Below, in pieces: positions 53,050 to 63,086 of a DNA stretch of 64,000 bases. The position numbers were made by a program, and so were the translations under genes. Source of the stretch: Basidiobolus meristosporus CBS 931.73 (taxonomy: Eukaryota; Basidiobolomycota; Basidiobolomycetes; Basidiobolales; Basidiobolaceae); the NCBI GenBank assembly GCA_002104905.1, contig MCFE01000454.1:1-64000 (forward strand), given 5' to 3'. Within the stretch, counting starts at the first letter, position 1, and each line of letters begins with the position of its first letter. The notes beneath the pieces were generated by a model. The model saw nothing but the letters and a program-made list of their open reading frames with translations. It searched no databases and was not told the origin of the DNA.

Positions 53050-53401
53050 CCCATAGATACCCCAGCCTGTACTCTTTACACCACCTAGACAAATGTAAAT
53101 ATAATGTTCCATGCGAATAAACCTTCGGATAAATCCTCACAACACATTCCTTTTCTCTGACTATTTCTGCATTATCTCGAGTTCGATGGAAGTCGATAAT
53201 TCGTGGCAAATCTGTTGTTCTATGGATGGCCTTGTTCGGCGGTAATTCCTGATCTTATGGTAAATTGGGTAAACTTCGATCATGTTGCTCAAACTCCTGA
53301 TGTTTCCTTTTCAAGTCTGAGGTTACAAAATACGCGATTGCAGTTTATTAAAAAGAAAATACAGGTTGATATATATAATACAGTGGCTACAGGGCTTGTT
53401 T
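53050..53401. other. Intergenic within the micro-gene cluster (right)
   Basis: 352 bp between the convergent ends of two VWW-tailed genes. No gene or repeat is recognised. Confidence 0.35.
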
Positions 53402-53605
53402 TCACCACCAAACATAGGACTCCATATCCTGCTTTAGTGTAGGCTTGCTTGGAGAAAGCTGATGCGACTTGCTTTTGTTGATCGCGGTGGCAACGAACCA
53501 CGCTATTGAGCCAGAGCCAAGTCCAGTGAGCATAAATGGTCCAAAGTTGGCCGAGGCGATGGGCATGAGTCTGAGGTATTGGAAACGTGTAAGCGCGAAG
53601 TGCAT
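53402..53605 (-). CDS. Small membrane protein ending YVWW (67 aa)
   Basis: ATG at 53603-53605; the frame opens further up only with TTG. N-terminus MHFALTRFQYLRLMPIASAN is basic and amphipathic. One hydrophobic helix (FMLTGLGSGSIAWFVATAI) follows, then NKSKSHQL and the tail LKQDMESYVWW. Same length and layout as 51618-51818, with low identity outside the tail. A TATA-like ATATAAG lies about 55 bp upstream (minus strand, near 53663). Function unknown; a mitochondrial single-pass subunit is a reasonable guess. Confidence 0.62.
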   Translation of the reverse strand: MHFALTRFQYLRLMPIASANFGPFMLTGLGSGSIAWFVATAINKSKSHQLSPSKPTLKQDMESYVWW

Positions 53606-54420
53606 ATTGTGGATTGCTGTCAAACGGTGGATTGATGCTGGTACCAAGAGATAATTTAGGCTTATATAGGTGAGGTATGGAGAAAGTCGTATATCACCGC
53701 TCCGTCATTGGTGATCCATTAGCTTCCAGAACGTCTTGTGTGGGGTCCACGAGTGAAAGGTTAATTGGAGCCAACCAAGTATAACTATAGTATATATATA
53801 TACTACAGACTGAATGTTTTTAACTGAACCGTAGTCAAATATGGAAGCAGAGACCACCAGAATTCTATAATAGGAAACAGAGCTGGGATACTATATTAGT
53901 GATAATTCTAGACCGAATACTGATGATCGGAACAGAAGTTGACCTGTATTTACAGTGAACGATTGTTGAGGGATGATTTAACTGAAGTGGAAGTGAATTC
54001 TGACTGAGCATATCAACTGAGTATAGAGATGGAGTTCACCTAAACTCGGCAATATCCAAATAACGATCTATAATTTGTCGTGGGGATTGGTATCAGCGAG
54101 TTAATGGGTCTAGAAGGAAGCTGGAAATGTTGTAGCATATAGATTTAGTATCGCAGCATGTGTACAGACATCTAGTGCCACTTAATACACACGCCTTTGG
54201 TTTCAAACTGACACAGGCTGGGGAATTGGTTTGCAGTCTCGTCAAAATTTTACGCATTATTCGAACTCCAAATAACAATCAGGATCTATTATTTATTTGC
54301 ATTATTTGCATTATTTGTAGGGATTTGGTTAAACATGGGTTAAACTTATTTAATCCCAATCAATTCCTTCGGAATTAGATTGCTTGACGTGGCGCATAAG
54401 TGTTTTAAAAATACATCAAA

Positions 54421-54897
54421 TTAAGCCATTTTTAAATTTTGTTTAATGTCAATTGGAGGCCAACAGTCTAATACGTAGAATAAAACGCGGAAACCAATTA
54501 TCACAATCTTACTCAAATTTAATGAAAGAATTAGCAATGGGTAGTGGTAGCTTCTTAATAATGAAATCTTTACAAGCACCTGGTGGCGAGAATTATTTAG
54601 GTATTTATTGATGGTTCTGGACATCCATGACTTCATAAATCGCCAATAGTTGACAGCAAAAGTCAAAATGGAACTACAAATTCCGTTTGCAAATTCCCCG
54701 ATTAATTGAAATATTAAAATACCAGAAGGTACACAGGTGTCCAAGGTATCTAAGTTTTGTACATGCCTCTTGATGGCCCACTGTAATGCATTTCTATTCA
54801 AAGATCTGGGAAGTTCCTTGGAGGTAAAGTTTCCCTTCACTCTGTAAGCTTTGTTCAACTTAACATCAAGTAATACATGGACCTTCAGATATTGCAT
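54421..54897 (-). CDS. Hypothetical ORF (158 codons), doubtful
   Basis: Open from the ATG at 54895-54897 (MQYLKVHVLLDVKLNKAYRV). The last 100 residues have three hydrophobic stretches (GILIFQLIGEFANGI, PLLILSLNLSKIVIIGF, VLFYVLDCW). It lies in AT-rich, repeat-bearing sequence, next to R2. It may be a fragment of a mobile element or a chance frame. No family recognised. Confidence 0.2.
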   Translation of the reverse strand: MQYLKVHVLLDVKLNKAYRVKGNFTSKELPRSLNRNALQWAIKRHVQNLDTLDTCVPSGILIFQLIGEFANGICSSILTFAVNYWRFMKSWMSRTINKYLNNSRHQVLVKISLLRSYHYPLLILSLNLSKIVIIGFRVLFYVLDCWPPIDIKQNLKMA

Positions 54898-55094
54898 GCT
54901 AGTCAAATGCCTTATCAGATGGGAAAATAATCATCAATGGGATTGAAAAGGGGAGGAGTGCAGATAAAATTCAACTTTTGCTTGATTTGAATTCAGTATT
55001 GTTAGTATCATTCTTGCATCCAAATGAGTATATTAGCTATATCACATAGACCATAAGCAATGCACATTATTACTCACTTACCAATATCTCTATT

Positions 55095-55300
55095 AGGTGT
55101 TGTTAGTGTCTTGGAGATTTTGGAAGTGATTGGGAAAACAAGTAGATTATGCGATTTTCACTTAATGATTTATTCAATGTAAAAGTGGTATTTATGCTTA
55201 TACATGATATTGGCAAAACAAGAATGCGAAATATGTTTAAAAAAGGTCCCAAGAGCATGTGTGCAAAGTTTGGGGCTGTTTGGACAACCTTGAGAAATTC
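55095..55300. repeat. R2 dispersed repeat, copy 2
   Basis: Matches 21815-22000 in order: TTGGAAGTGATTGGGA, TTATTCAATGTAAAAGTGG, then GGTCCCAAGAGCATGTGTGC and TTTGGGGCTGTTTGG. It is the only clear member of the left-hand repeat families found in the gene island. Contains no ORF of note. Confidence 0.65.
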
Positions 55301-55534
55301 CATGTTCTGGGCGCCTGATATTTTGGTGAAAATATTCGAAGTACGTCCCGACAAGGTATTTGGTCAGAATTCTCTAAGATTTGTAGATTATGTACCAAGT
55401 GGCCAAGTTAGGTGAATATTTAGGTGTAATTACGAAATTTACAACATTGTGATCTACTTCGAAATCTACGGGTACCCAAAATATGATTATTCTCGAAGTT
55501 GTCTATGTGAGCCAAGACTATGCGCGTATTGTTG

Positions 55535-55745
55535 CAAAATTCTGAAAGCATTGGAAGTGATTCGGTGAGCGCAGAAAACTGTATGATATTTACTCGGTAG
55601 TTTGTTGATTTGAAATTAGGCATTCCTACTTCTGAAAGCACTTTGTCAAGTTGAATCTCAATATATTTTAAGAAAGTTATCATGAGATGATGTGCCAAGT
55701 TTGGGGTCTTTTGGAAGAGCTTGAAAGTTCTGATAGCTTCACCAA
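55535..55745. repeat. R2-related repeat, diverged copy 3
   Basis: Weaker version of the preceding repeat in the same orientation: GCATTGGAAGTGATTCGG, then about 150 bp later TGTGCCAAGTTTGGGGTCTTTTGG. Tandem arrangement with 55095-55300 is apparent. Confidence 0.45.
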
Positions 55746-56389
55746 GTCAAAGAATTGGCCCGCATACTACAAGCTCGGTATAAATTAAATAACTTGAACA
55801 CTTGTGTCCTTGGAGCCTTCCTGTATATATTCTACAGGCTTTTTCCAAGTCCTTGAAAACATAAGGTACAACTTGTTCAGTTGATAATGCTGTAAATTTC
55901 GTATTTATGAAACTTATTTAACACCTATATCTATCGCATATCTTGAGTCTCAACTTTGCTAATTGCCGTATTAAGAACTGTGAGTTTAGGAATTGGCATG
56001 TAGGATGCATATTACTTTAGATCATTAAAGCCCCAGTAGTCATTAAAATAATGTCGCTTTTGTCCAAATAACTCCAAGGTAAGTTTCCGGAGTTGAAACA
56101 TTCGTATGGTCGATTCCGCAGTACGGATAGGTTCAAGAGTGTATCTGTAGAAGCACAAAAACGAAGAAATGATTAGTAGTGCGCCAAGTACGATGGGTTC
56201 AATCGAAATAAAGCTCTTTCAGCATCTGTGTACTTGCGCACTGATGTAAATGCAAATAAAGGCACACTTGGCGTGCTAATAGCCAAACTTCTACGACACT
56301 ACTCAAGGCCATATATATATTGTTGATATGAATCAAAATGATTTTCATGTTTATTTTTACACACAGTTAATCGAGGCAACAAATGGTAT

Positions 56390-59300
56390 CTATAGGTATT
56401 TTTTGGCCTGGAATCGTTTCAGGTGCAGCGACGAGCAGATCACAGTCACGGATGAAAGCACCATGGCTAATCCGGCAAGTTCCGGAGGGAATGGGTGTAG
56501 CCATAGGGGATAAAACACACCAGCAGCTACTGGAATGGCCAGGAAGTTGTAGAAAAAGGCCCACGCGAAGTTGTATCGGATTCTGCGAAGTACTTTCGCA
56601 GAAAGATCAAGCATGGTAAGAAGCGAGATAAGATTAGGCGTATTAAGAATAATGGATGCTGCCTCAATGGCGATATCAGTTCCAGAGGATGGTGAGATGC
56701 CAACGTCGGCCTGAGCCAATGCGGGGGAATCATTGATACCATCTCCCACCATTGCCACTACTGCGTTTCTATGGTTGGGCATGCCGTCGCGAAGCCATGG
56801 GAAGTACCGTCCTTTGAAGGTACGAGCGGGGTCGATCGAGACGCCTTGGGCTTGAAGGGATGCCACTTTGGAGGCCTTCTCTTCGGGCACAACCTGGGCC
56901 ATTACTCTCTCCGGTTTAATCCCTATCTCGCGTGCAATTGCCGTAGCAGAGATACGATGATCACCGGTGAGCATCCACACTTGAATTCCACGCTTTTCGA
57001 GCTCGCGAATGATCTCGGCGGTGTGCTCACGGGGACGATCAGCTACTCCAAGGGTAAGTACGATGAACCCATTGATAGCAACCTGCACAATCGAGGCACC
57101 GGTATTTTGGAATGCCTCGATCTCCCGATCTTCAGTCTGCTTGTCAGTAATCGAGCTAGCATACTGGCTACCAATAGATGTGATCCAACCCGGGCTTCCA
57201 ATTTGGATTGTCAGAGACGCGAATTCCAGATCCGATTCTTGACCGGCATTCTTGGAGTAGATGAATTCGGGGAAGACTTTGGCCTCTGGACTGGTCGACA
57301 CGTTGATCACTGCCTCAATCCCCTTACCTGGGACCTCTTGACAAGAGTCAACTTCAAAAGGAACTACTGATGAGTAGTCGGCGGGCAGATTGCCATCACT
57401 AGTTTGCTTTTCCGAGGCTTTCTTCTGGTCAACAAGTGGGGCAATGATATCAGTGGCATACTGCACCACTGCGCGAGCCAAGGGATGCTCTGAGCCACTT
57501 TCTAGCTTGTGGACGAGCTCCCATAGAAGGCGCTCTGCGTCGGAAAGAATCAATGTCTTGGTGTCGTCATCAGATTTCTGGACTGGAGTGCTAGCTCCGT
57601 ATGTAATCCTGTCCGCGCTAAGATACATCCTCACTCCATTGACGATTGGCTTACCAATGGTCAATGTCCCGGTCTTGTCGAAAACAATGGCGTCAAGTCG
57701 GTTGATCATTTCCAAGGCTAAACCTCCACCTTTGATCAGAATTCCATGTTTGGCGGCAACACCGGTTCCAACCATGATGGCTGTGGGAGAGGCCAGCCCT
57801 AAACCGCAGGGACATGCGATGACGAGCACGGTGATGGCAAACCACAAAGCGAAAACACCTGGTGAGGTTTTCTGCTTGGTAATCCATTCAGTGGGAACGT
57901 GTCCGGTATATCCTAGTGAACACCAGAGAATAAAGGTGATGATCGCTAGAGCGACAACCAGTGGAACAAACACACCAGAGAGCATATCAGCGAGCTGTTC
58001 CATTGGGGCCTTCTTGGCTGATTGTGCATCCTGGACAAGCTTGATGATGCGGGAAAGTGTGGTATCGGCTCCCACCTTTTCAGCTACGAAGTAGACGGGG
58101 GATGTCAAGTTGAGGGTTGCAGATATGACGCGGTCACCATTTTCGGCACTCTTTCTGACTGGAATGGATTCGCCGGTGATAGTGGATTCATCAAATGTGG
58201 ATGTGCCATGGTAAAGGGTACCATCGCAAGGAATACGTGTTCCAGGGTTGACTTTTAGTATGTCTCCTTGTTGAACAAGAGCAAAATCGATCTCCTCTTC
58301 TTGGGCGTTCTCGATGGGCTGGCCTTCTTTGATGGTCACAAGTGTTGCAGTTTCTGCCTGGAGCTCCATAAGCTTACTGATGGTGTCAAAGGTTTTTCCC
58401 TTAGCGTGAGCTTCGAGGAACTTGCCAAACAGAATGAAGGTTATCAGGTAGATGGTTGTATCGAAAAATTGATGACTCTCAGATGCGCTTTTCTCAACAA
58501 TGTTGGCGATACACGTCCCTACTGAAGCAAAGTAGGCTACGCCAGTACCCAAAGAGACAAGTACATCCATGTTTGCTGTATGCGCATACCGCAACGATTT
58601 GTAGGCTTTACGGTAGAAAGGCCAGGCGAGAAAGAATTGAACAGGGGTAGCCAGGATCCACATAATGAGAAATGATACACTGAGCCCTGGGCAAACCTCA
58701 GAGGCAAAAGCTCTGCGGACTTTGTTTTCCTTTGATAGCGCAACATCAAAGATAATTCCGATGATGAAAGCAGGAATGGCGAAGCTGAGTGCCCAAAGAA
58801 AACGAATAAGAAGGGAGCGTGTTTCACGAGAGTGGCGCTCTTGGATGGATGGCCCTTTGGTGCTGGGTTGCACAATAGTAGCCTCATATCCCAGGTCAGA
58901 AATAAGCTCCACCAGGGTACGTGGGCCCACCTTTGTCGGATCATGAACTACCACTCCGGATTGCATAAGAAGGTTGATCTGACACGAAATGATCCCATCA
59001 TGCTCACGGAGGTTGGACTCTATACTATTAACACAGGAAGAGCAGGTCATACCAGTGATGTTCAAATTGGTGGTGAGGGTGGTGTTTTCATCGGAGTCCT
59101 CTTTATCGGATGAGTCCTTTTCTTGAATGGTCTCCCACTGCAAATCGACTAGATCATAGCCGATGTTGGAGACAGCTTCGTTGATTGTCTTTCCTAGTGC
59201 TTCTTGATCTTCACTCGCGAACACCGCCACTCCACGGCCGGTGAGAGCACTGACACTGATGGTGCCTTCAACGATGCTTTCAATAGCAGACAGGGCCTTT

Positions 59301-59975
59301 TCGGTGGTTTTCACACAGGAAGAACACGTCATCCCTTCGATCTGCATAGTGGCACGGCTCATGGTAACCATATTCTTGGTTGGTTTCTTTTTGTTGATAA
59401 CTTCCCACTGCAAGTCGACCAAGTCATACCCGATATTGGATATCGCCTCCTCGATGATCTTCCCAAGACTTGCTTGATCTCCATTTGTGAATACGGCTAC
59501 ACCACGACCCGTCAGTGCACTGACACTGATTGACTCTGGAAGTATGGATTCGATGGCTGTCAACGCCTTTTCCGTGGTTTTGACGCATGAGGAGCAAGTC
59601 ATTCCCCTCGATCTGCATGATAGCACGATACTCCAGAGATTCCTTGCTTTCTGTTGGTACAGTGGTTGGGTTCTGTGACTGATTTGCGATAATCTCCCAT
59701 TGGAGATCAACCAAATCGTAACCAATGTTTGAGATAGACTTCTCGATGGCTTTACTTAGCCTGTCGCGATCGTCAAGTGTGAAACTGGCTACGCCACGGC
59801 CAGTCAATGAACTGACACTGATGGAGTCTATGACGATTGAGTCGATTGCTGCCAAGGCTTTTTCCGTGCTTTTGACGCATGACGAGCAGGTCATTCCCTC
59901 AATTTGCATGATGGCCCGATATAGGAAGCTCTGGTCAGGTTGAGAAACTTTAATACTCTGTAGCTCTGACGACAT
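56390..59975 (-). CDS. CCC2: Copper-transporting P1B-type ATPase (Ccc2-like), apparent frameshift
   Basis: About 1,194 aa if one base is ignored; ATG at 59973-59975. It pumps Cu+ into the Golgi lumen for cuproenzymes. Four N-terminal HMA domains with GMTCSSC at about residues 27, 124, 214 and 308; the first three are very alike (SIS-VS-LTGRGVA, NIGYDLVDLQWE). Then membrane helices, actuator ITGES, CPC in VIACPCGLGLASP, phosphorylation DKTGTLT, nucleotide-binding SEHPLA, TGDHRISA and GDGINDSPALAQADVG. In HMA2 the sequence around 59602-59607 (TTCCCC) has one base too many, so IMQIEG and MTCSSCVKTTEKAL lie in different frames. Everything else is intact, so this is probably a sequencing error or a very young lesion. 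Confidence 0.93.
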
Positions 59976-62900
59976 TTCAGTCTGAACTGTTTGTATGAAT
60001 AGCGTATATTAATGAGGGATGAAGGTAAGGTAATTAGTGAGTTAATGAATGTGAGGTTGGTTGTTACACGGTTGACTTTATATTATTCCTGATGTCCTGA
60101 AGCTTACCTAATTTAGCATTTCCCAGCAAAGTCAAAGATCCTCAAGAAATTTCTGTTTCTGGATTGATGAGTTAAGGTGGGAGCGCGATTTCAGCTATTG
60201 GTCAATATGTCAGTATACAACCGAATTTCTCATTTCTTGGAATTCGAAAATCAATTGGATTAGTGATTTGACTGAAAATCTGATTACACATTAGCCAATG
60301 CCACTCTCGGATTTCTATAGATTTGTAATTAAATCGAATAATCTTGTCTAACAAACAAATATACTAGTTCTAGAAAGATACTTCAAAAAGCGGCCAAAAT
60401 CCCTCATATTCATGATCGTAATAGACAATGAGCCTCAGCTTGCTAAACTATATTCATGGTTTTCTAGATTTTTGTTCTTGTGGATGGAAATTTGTTGCTC
60501 TTGGATTTTATGATCAGAACAATTAGTGCATAATAGCCCAAGACGTCAATGTTTAAGGAGATGAAGCACAGTATGTGTACCTTGAGGGCTATGATATCGC
60601 TACTATGACTAATACCATTGGCATGCTCCTGTGCTTTCAAGTATATTTGATTAGTCAAGATTGTACTCGATGACATCTATCTATCATAGTGGAATCACTT
60701 CACAACATACCACCACAAGGAGAGTCTACGCGCAAGAGCAAAAAGTCAATCCGTTATACTATCATAGCTCTACGCCACCATAACTAGCAGTAACTTTGTC
60801 CTAATCATAGCCAAAGCATGCGCGTTTTATCACCTATAGCGACCATAATAACAATGGGATTGCATCTTGTTTTCCCGACCAAAGCTGCTAGCAGTAGTAG
60901 GAATTCGAAGTATTGCACCAGACTCGTTAGGGATGTATATTCCAGATCGTTTTCGATCGAATACTGAATACATAAGTTACGGATGGGGAGTACCCAACCC
61001 CCACGTAATCCAAAATTATTGGTGATTTTGTAGACACCTATCAAAAAAGCCTATTGTGTTGGTAGATACGTCACAGACTTGATAGAGTCTGAAATGGCTG
61101 GAGCTTTGCAGCATCCCAACCTCGGGCAAATCAGATGTACTGGCGGTTTCCTGGTCATGAAGTTGTTCTCCTCACCCGCTTCCGATACATGATCATTTTC
61201 AAGGAACGTTACCTCCTTTTAGCAGGCCTTCACTTGCTCAATACATGGCTCAGCACCCTAACTGACTTGCGAATAGCCAAGAGGTAAAGCAGCGATAATA
61301 TGCAAGGAAGAAATAATAGAGATAAGTAAGGGGATGGTAGTTCTCGCTATTAGATATTTGCTGTTATACATAGATGTTTCGAGTATACGCTACTTTCAGG
61401 GTCTAGCTACAGATTCTTCCATTACCAAGCTGAATACTCGTACAGGGTAGATGAGTTCTACTGTCCAAACATAAAACCACGCTACTTTTTGGCTGCTATA
61501 CAACGTCCACCGATACTTGGAATCGAATAATCGACACTCATGATTAGATTTGCCAACCACTTATTAGGGAGAAACCATTATCCTTAACCAGTCAAAATCT
61601 TCAATTTCCATAAATAACCATGCGGACACTGGAATAATTTTATAGCAATTAGATGACCGAGTGTGATAGATGGGGTGAGGTATTTTTGCCGAATGGGTCA
61701 CATCTAAATGCTTATCGATGGGCCAATGTATGGATATGCCTAGTGCAAGTTTGATTCACTGGAATTATCCCAACTACGTTGTGGAGACGTACACTACAAC
61801 GGAAAAATACCAAGATTTTCATGTTATTCGGAGCATGGGAGTGAGGCTTAGTCTCGCTTCATATGAGTAATCCGCTAGAACCTATAGCATCCCAAAAGCA
61901 AGGTATGTTCTGTAACCGCAATGAATGGCTAATGAAATAGCCATGATATGTTATTTCCCATCGGATTGTGAGATAAGGTTATTAAGCCTGTAGTCTGCTC
62001 CACATCCAGATCTTCGGCAGGCAACAAAAATACAAGTCTTGGGCTATTCCAATCGACTCTTTGGGGCGGCAACATGGAATAGTCTACATATCTGACTAGT
62101 AAAGTCAGTTTTGCTGAAAATATAGTCCGAAAATACTAATTGCGGGAAGAGAATTCATTGCGTTCCGAAAATACCTGGGAAATCATTGAGCCACCAAATA
62201 TAGTCAGTCTTGATCTGCAGAGTCCGATGGAAATTCCCTAGTCTGAATGTAGGAGTCACAATGTCTTGTTAGCAATATGGCTCGCTTAATGCTCGAGATG
62301 GCTCAGTTGTAGTTCAGTGCTTATAAGCAATCTACCAACTGGTAGAGACGGTGTGCTTATTCCACAGTGCTGGCAATAGCTTTGTAGCTGTACAGTTGAT
62401 TATATCCAAGGTTTTCCATAAGTATATGACAAAATAGAATGCTGCGTCAATTGTACCCAAATTTCAGGATATTATTGAATGGATATCTTGCCAAAATCAA
62501 TTAAGCAGTTCAGTACATTCTCCCATTTCCATAATGATTTGCTTACCGAAATTGATCAATTCTACAGCTATACTGGAACCAATACCGGAACCAATACCGG
62601 AAACAGTGAAGCGCTAGACTGTAATAGGATCTTGATTAGTGGCATTTTATGCTATGCTGTAGTCTCTACACTCACAGTTGTTGAATGTTGCGTTCAAAGA
62701 CAAGGGAGATGGAAAAATATAATTCCAATAGATCAACATCCCAAATTCATGGAAGTCTACTGATACGAATATACCGAAAAGTTTCTTTATTGCGCTGTGC
62801 TTGAGTGCGTCTACGGCAGACTTGATTTATTCCCATTGGCTGACAGATAAGGTTCGGTAAGCCAGAAATCTAATTCAAATCCCGATCTTTGACATACAAT

Positions 62901-63086
62901 CATGGCGCCCCATATGGTCAAATGTGGCAGCTCAACATTTAATGATAAGCGTTAAAGTCAGTGTGACTGAAAATATAACCCGAAATTACCAATTGAGGGA
63001 GGTGACATTTTCCGGCTTCAAGGATGTTGGTTGTGTGAAGAAGTATAAATATGCAGTACTAGTCATTTCGTCATGTATACATCAAA
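59976..63086. other. Long gene-poor AT-rich interval
   Basis: About 3.1 kb between the divergent CCC2 and TDT genes. Open frames at 60464-60676, 60805-61044, 62479-62763 and 62924-63133 have no recognised features. GGAACCAATACC is repeated in tandem at about 62575-62601. Similar stretches (GACTGAAAATATA, CCGAAAATA/CCGAAATTACCAATT) at 62110-62145 and 62960-62995 hint at an internal diverged repeat. Confidence 0.35.
62479..62763 (+). CDS. Hypothetical small ORF (94 aa), doubtful
   Basis: ATG at 62479. Contains the repeat-derived TGTNTGTNTGN and one hydrophobic stretch (ILISGILCYAVVSTLTVVECC). No family, no TATA box and no paralogue seen. It could be a real small membrane protein or chance. Confidence 0.2.
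   Translation: MDILPKSIKQFSTFSHFHNDLLTEIDQFYSYTGTNTGTNTGNSEALDCNRILISGILCYAVVSTLTVVECCVQRQGRWKNIIPIDQHPKFMEVY

Larger units (their letters stand above)
53606..56389. other. Long AT-rich intergenic interval with repeats
   Basis: About 2.8 kb. It contains an AT palindrome (about 53782-53802), a minus-strand frame at 54421-54897 and two R2-related repeats (55095-55300, 55535-55745). No well-supported gene. Confidence 0.4.

Noticed and set aside
53780-53805. AT-rich palindrome TATATATATATA as an origin or centromere-like element
   Set aside because: Simple AT repeats are frequent in such intergenic DNA, and nothing else supports a special role.
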